DNA of 64,000 nucleotides from JALYJG01 sp033763555 (GTDB lineage Bacteria; Pseudomonadota; Alphaproteobacteria; UBA9219). The notes beneath the pieces were generated by a model, which ran no database searches, was not told where the DNA came from, and saw nothing but the letters and a program-made list of their open reading frames with translations. Shown in pieces: positions 60,164-64,000 of this stretch (its first letter is position 1; every line of letters starts with the position of its first letter). The DNA is taken from contig JANRKK010000004.1 of the NCBI GenBank assembly GCA_033763555.1, forward strand, positions 1 through 64,000. The letters are read 5' to 3'. A program made the translations under genes and the position numbers.

Positions 60164-60171
60164 AAAATCCT

Positions 60172-60624
60172 TCAGGCCGGAGTTTGATTGATCCAACCCT
60201 TGTCGCCCTGCTGCCAATAGCTAAGGTCGTGGCCGGAAGACTTATACTCTGCCCAACGTTGCCGCGCTTGCGCAACAGCATTTTCATCGTTGCCGTCAAA
60301 AATCTCGCAAACCCTCTGATAGTCCCCGGCCCGATCCGAAGCAGCCCCATCCGTCAAAAACAGGACCGAAGCCTCATTGGGACGCTCATCTTCGGCCGTC
60401 AGCCAGATGGGCTGGGTAGCGGCATTGCCGTCCTTAATACTGCCGTGCGGCAGGAAGCTATTGGGGTTATAGGTCCAAAGATGCTGGGTTAGCGCCTCGG
60501 CCCGCTCGGGCGAGCCCGCCATCACCACCGCCCGCCAACCGCGTTCCAGCGTCTTTTCAAGGAGAGACGGCAGAACCTGTTCCAGCGTCCGGCGCGTCAG
60601 ATGGTAAAAATGAATTTCCGTCAT
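60172..60624 (-). CDS. holC: DNA polymerase III chi subunit
   Basis: This 150-aa protein has the HolC fold signature: ITEIHFYHLTRRTLEQVLPS at the start and LWTYNPNSFLPHG and PNEASVLFLTDGAA later. It connects the clamp loader to single-strand binding protein at the replication fork. It is encoded after pepA and an intervening solute-binding protein gene, a common order in alphaproteobacteria except for the insert. It overlaps the solute-binding gene by four bases. Confidence 0.92.
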   Translation of the reverse strand: MTEIHFYHLTRRTLEQVLPSLLEKTLERGWRAVVMAGSPERAEALTQHLWTYNPNSFLPHGSIKDGNAATQPIWLTAEDERPNEASVLFLTDGAASDRAGDYQRVCEIFDGNDENAVAQARQRWAEYKSSGHDLSYWQQGDKGWINQTPA

Positions 60625-61481
60625 TTGGTTTGATAGGGTTTGGCTACCAAAATATAGGAATCGAGATTGGCGTCATACTTTCGTAAAATACGCTCAACAA
60701 AACCGTTTTCCTGCAGGGCACGCAGCGCAGCATCCAGAGCAGCTTTCAAATCCTGCTCGCCATGCGGCAGAGCCATCAAGGGTGCCGGAAAGGCGCGGGC
60801 TGGAGTCTTGCGCAGGATTTTCAGTTTGCCCGGGTTATGTTCTATAAAACCTTGGGCCGGAGCGATCTGCAGGAAAGCGACATCAGCCTTTTTCGTCGCC
60901 ACGGATTCCAGCACCTGAGAGATATCACTATTGTTAGGAAGAGAATAACGACCCGCCTTCGGGAAACTTTCGTCAGCAATCGCCTGCCCGATTTCGCCAT
61001 CAATCTGTGCGATCTTCACATCTGGACTGTTGATGGCACTTAACGAATCATCAAAACGTGTGTCATCGGTGCGGACAAAGGTATAGGTCGCACCATAATT
61101 GAAGGGAATGGTGAATAAAGAAACCTTGGCCCGGGGCGGATTTTCGTAAAGACCAGAGCACAGCGCGTCATAACGCCCGGTTTTAAAGCCTTCAAACATG
61201 TCCTGGAACCCAACTTCCGCGACCCAATTCACTTTCCAGCCCAGCAGGCGGGCCACCTCTTCAGTCGTTTCAACCACAACTCCCGATAGCTTCCCTGTAT
61301 TCGGATCCTTGATGGTTTCCGGAGGATAAACGATATAGGCGCAGCGCAAAACGCCTGCCTTACTTATACGGTCAAGCGCGGATTCGTTGACGCTCTGTTC
61401 GGTGGACGGCACACGCCCAACACCCCATGCAGCGGCAGCGACGATAACAACGACGGCTAAAAGCTGAAGAAATTTCTTCAT
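60621..61481 (-). CDS. Extracellular solute-binding protein, family 3 type
   Basis: This 286-aa protein has a signal peptide (FLQLLAVVVIVAAAAWGVG) and the family 3 substrate-binding fold: LRCAYIVYPPETIKDPNTGK, DALCSGLYENPPRAKVSLFT and IAQIDGEIGQAIADESFPKA. It would bind an amino acid or similar solute in the periplasm. No ABC transporter genes are next to it, so it may be an orphan receptor or sensor. It overlaps pepA by four bases and lies between pepA and holC, which are usually adjacent. Confidence 0.85.
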   Translation of the reverse strand: MKKFLQLLAVVVIVAAAAWGVGRVPSTEQSVNESALDRISKAGVLRCAYIVYPPETIKDPNTGKLSGVVVETTEEVARLLGWKVNWVAEVGFQDMFEGFKTGRYDALCSGLYENPPRAKVSLFTIPFNYGATYTFVRTDDTRFDDSLSAINSPDVKIAQIDGEIGQAIADESFPKAGRYSLPNNSDISQVLESVATKKADVAFLQIAPAQGFIEHNPGKLKILRKTPARAFPAPLMALPHGEQDLKAALDAALRALQENGFVERILRKYDANLDSYILVAKPYQTK

Positions 61482-62980
61482 TTCTCTGCCGTTTCCATTA
61501 CAAACTGGTTCAGCAAGCGCACACCAAAACCCGTCGCGCCCTTGGGGCAAAGGGGACGGCCCTTATTTTCCCAGGCCATGCCCGCGATATCCAGATGCGC
61601 CCAGGGCGTGCCCTTCTTGATGAAGCGTTGCAGAAATTGCGCGGCGGTGATGCTGCCCGCTTCGCCGGGCGGCCCGATATTTTTCATATCCGCCGCAGGC
61701 GAGTCGATGTCCTTGTCATAGGCATCGCCCATCGGCATGCGCCACAGGGTTTCGCCCGCATTCTTTCCGGCCTTCGTCAGTTGCTCGGACAGCGCGTCAT
61801 TGTTGCTGAACAACCCGGCATATTCATGGCCCAGTGAAATGACAATCGCACCTGTCAAAGTCGCAAGGTCGATGATGCATTTCGGATTGAATTTTTCCTG
61901 CGCGTACCAGAGCGCATCGGCCAGTACCAGCCGCCCTTCGGCATCGGTGTTAAGAACTTCTACGGTCTGGCCCGACATGGTGGTAACGATATCGCCCGGG
62001 CGCTGCGCATTGCCGGACACCATATTTTCAACAAGCCCGACGATGCCGATGACATTGGCCTTGGCCTTGCGCCCGGCCAGCGCACGCATGGCACCGATCA
62101 CGGCACCCGCGCCTGCCATATCGTATTTCATCTTTTCCATGCCAGCGGGCGGCTTGAGCGAATAGCCGCCTGTGTCGAAGGTCACGCCTTTGCCTACAAA
62201 GACCACGGGCTTTTTATCCCGAGCCGAGGGGTTACCCTGCCAGCTGAGGGTCACGAGACGAGGCGGCTTGTCGCTGCCCTGGCCGACGCCCAGCAGCGAG
62301 CCCATGCCCAGCTTCTTCATCTGCTTTTCATCCAACACATCAACTTTGACGCCCAGCTTTTTCAAGCTGTTGCACTGCTGGGCTAAAGTTTCCGGATAGA
62401 TGATATTGGCGGGTTCCGACACCAGATCGCGGGTAAAGAACACGCCGTCCGCCAGACGGTCGAGCGCCTCATAAGCACGGCGGGCCCCTGCGGCATCCAT
62501 CCCGGCAACTGCCAGATTTTTCAGCGATGGCTTCTGCTCAGGTTTCAGCCGGGTGCGGTATTTGTCAAAACGATAGGAACGCAAGCGCGCGCCAAAGGCG
62601 GCGCGGGCAGCGGCATCCCCTGCGCTGAGCGCAAGAGCTTTATGCTCATCCACAAATAAGGTTGCGCGGGAGTCCTTGCCGCCCAGTGCGCCTGTCCCCG
62701 AAGCTCCGGCGCGCTCCCAAGTGGATGCATCTGCCTTGGCGGGCTCGCCAATGCCGACCAGCACTAGGCGCGACAGGCGTGTTTTAGCGGGAGCCATAAC
62801 GGTCAAAGTCTGATCTTTCGCGCCTGCAAAGTGGCTACCCGCCATCGCGCGCTTCAAGGCGCCGCCTGTCTTGCGGTCAAGCTTCGCGCCATGGGTGCCC
62901 AGTTTCGGCCCGGCGGCGACAGTCAGAATAAGCGCCTGTTCCGAAGGCATGGTAGCGGGCGAGAATGTGATTTTGAGCAT
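61478..62980 (-). CDS. pepA: Leucyl aminopeptidase
   Basis: This 500-aa M17 family peptidase has the metal-binding motif NTDAEGRLVLADALW, GVTFDTGGYSLKPPAGMEKM and DLATLTGAIVISLGHEYAGL. It removes N-terminal residues from peptides, in a cytosolic hexamer. PepA may also act as a DNA-binding protein in site-specific recombination. It starts the pepA-SBP-holC-aminotransferase run on the minus strand. Its start is divergent from mltA, 63 bp away. Confidence 0.96.
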   Translation of the reverse strand: MLKITFSPATMPSEQALILTVAAGPKLGTHGAKLDRKTGGALKRAMAGSHFAGAKDQTLTVMAPAKTRLSRLVLVGIGEPAKADASTWERAGASGTGALGGKDSRATLFVDEHKALALSAGDAAARAAFGARLRSYRFDKYRTRLKPEQKPSLKNLAVAGMDAAGARRAYEALDRLADGVFFTRDLVSEPANIIYPETLAQQCNSLKKLGVKVDVLDEKQMKKLGMGSLLGVGQGSDKPPRLVTLSWQGNPSARDKKPVVFVGKGVTFDTGGYSLKPPAGMEKMKYDMAGAGAVIGAMRALAGRKAKANVIGIVGLVENMVSGNAQRPGDIVTTMSGQTVEVLNTDAEGRLVLADALWYAQEKFNPKCIIDLATLTGAIVISLGHEYAGLFSNNDALSEQLTKAGKNAGETLWRMPMGDAYDKDIDSPAADMKNIGPPGEAGSITAAQFLQRFIKKGTPWAHLDIAGMAWENKGRPLCPKGATGFGVRLLNQFVMETAEK

Positions 62981-63043
62981 GCGTTATTCCTGAGAAATGC
63001 GGGTGAAGTTGCGGTCCGGAGCCAAAAACGATAAAGGACTTTC

Positions 63044-64000
63044 ATGCAAAGCTTGTCAAGGCATGCCTCTGGGCTTGTTCGGGTTGCGGGAGCCCTTTTG
63101 CTCCTCCTTTCCGCTTGCGCCGAAACGCCGCCCGGTCCGGCCAAACTTTCATTAAAGCCTGTCGCTTTCTCCGATCTTCCCGGCTGGCCGCAGGATAAAC
63201 CCGCCGAGGCCCTGCCCGCGCTGACGCGCTCCTGCGACGCTTTAAAGGGAAAAGCTCCTGATACCTCTATGGATATCGCCGGAAAGACTGGCGATTGGCA
63301 GACGGCCTGCGAAGCGCTGGCCAATATGCCGATCAAGAATGATGAAACAGCCCGGATCTTTTTTGAAGCACGATTCCAGCCCTATGCTGCCGAAAGCTCG
63401 GACAAGAGCGAGGGGATTTTCACAGGCTATTACGAAGCCTCGCTCCGCGGCGCAAAGGCGCCGGATGCCACCTATACAACACCGCTTTATGCCAAACCGC
63501 GCGATCTGATCACCGCCGACCTTGGTGAGTTCCGCGCCGAATGGAAGGGCCAGCGCCTCACCGGGAAAGTCGAGGACAGCAAACTACGCCCCTATGACGA
63601 CCGTGCGACGATTGAAAAAAACTCCCTGAAAGACCGGGCCGATATTCTGGCCTGGGTCGATGACCCGGTGGATGCTTTCTTCCTGGCCATTCAAGGTTCA
63701 GGCCGGGTGCAGCTGGCGGATGGCAATACGCTGCGTATCGGTTATGACGCCGCCAACGGCCGCGCCTATGTGCCAATCGGGCGCGTGCTGGCGGATATGG
63801 GCGCGTTGGAAAAGCCTGTGACAATGCAATCCATCCGTGCCTGGCTGGCGGCGCATCCGGAACGCGCGCAGGAAATTATGAATGCCAACCCATCTTATGT
63901 GTTTTTTCGTGCATTGAATGGCGACGGCCCGGTGGGCGCGCAAGGTGTTGCCTTGACGCCGGAGCGCTCCCTCGCCGTTGATCCTGCATTTGTACCGCTG
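63044..64000 (+). CDS. mltA: Membrane-bound lytic murein transglycosylase A (partial)
   Basis: The open frame from 63044 to the window edge (319 codons, no stop) encodes an MltA-type protein. It starts with a lipoprotein-type signal (LVRVAGALLLLLSACAETPP) and shows the family segments EGIFTGYYEASLRGAKAPD, YTTPLYAKPRDLI, FLAIQGSGRVQLADGNTLRI and VFFRALNGDGPVGAQGVALT. MltA cleaves glycan strands to anhydromuropeptides. The C-terminal part is outside the window. A start at 63044 follows AAAGGAC. Confidence 0.93.
   Translation, partial: MQSLSRHASGLVRVAGALLLLLSACAETPPGPAKLSLKPVAFSDLPGWPQDKPAEALPALTRSCDALKGKAPDTSMDIAGKTGDWQTACEALANMPIKNDETARIFFEARFQPYAAESSDKSEGIFTGYYEASLRGAKAPDATYTTPLYAKPRDLITADLGEFRAEWKGQRLTGKVEDSKLRPYDDRATIEKNSLKDRADILAWVDDPVDAFFLAIQGSGRVQLADGNTLRIGYDAANGRAYVPIGRVLADMGALEKPVTMQSIRAWLAAHPERAQEIMNANPSYVFFRALNGDGPVGAQGVALTPERSLAVDPAFVPL

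Overview
The window reads as a stretch of an alphaproteobacterial chromosome of moderate GC content. Lineage clues are a ChvG/ChvI two-component pair, a holC-pepA neighbourhood, MltG and MltA lytic transglycosylases, GyrB, and a block of small envelope and stress proteins (CsbD/YjbJ-like, BON, DUF883, DUF1328, OmpA, fasciclin). I cannot name the genus; a Micavibrio/Rhodospirillales-type bacterium would fit but is not shown by the sequence.

Layout. (1) 1-5.3 kb: a small accessory module with an excisionase-like gene, a tyrosine integrase, an XRE/ImmA pair and a four-gene ubiquitin-like operon (multi-ubiquitin-fold protein ending in Gly, cysteine-free E2-like protein, JAB-ThiF fusion, DUF6527 protein) behind a near-consensus promoter. 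A 12-bp inverted repeat lies near both ends (38-49 and 5239-5250). (2) 5.33 kb: tRNA-Arg(CCT). Its last 48 bp recur exactly at 34479-34526, so 5.4-34.5 kb is best read as an island integrated at this tRNA. (3) Island contents: a four-gene membrane/envelope operon (DUF2157, DUF4401, GDYXXLXY, DUF2339) behind a three-domain LplT-Aas lipid repair fusion with a divergent TetR regulator; three tyrosine recombinases with a DUF4224 gene and an excisionase-like gene; several unknown genes, including a mosaic 646-aa protein; a highly structured segment that resembles a HEARO/omega RNA but has no IscB gene; a cluster of small exported proteins; a TIR-domain protein; two paralogous XRE regulators with small partner genes; and an AT-rich three-gene operon (PLP aminotransferase, radical SAM, GT29-like sialyltransferase-family protein).

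(4) 34.6-47.7 kb: chromosomal envelope and stress region with AsmA-like, CBS, fasciclin, OmpA, DUF883, CsbD, two BON proteins and a beta-barrel protein, mixed with a cytoplasmic KdpD-like kinase, a KdpE-like regulator, a large hybrid kinase and an EgtD-like methyltransferase. (5) 47.7-64 kb: housekeeping genes: DipZ-like thiol-disulfide protein and MsrB, ChvI-ChvG, GyrB, a sodium:solute symporter, MltG, a class IV aminotransferase, HolC, a solute-binding protein, PepA and the start of MltA (cut by the window edge).

The most unusual items are the ubiquitin-like operon with an E2-like protein that has no cysteine, the aminotransferase/radical SAM/GT29 operon, the orphan structured RNA candidate, and the integrase trio inside the tRNA-Arg island. 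No database search was possible; all family names come from motifs read by eye.
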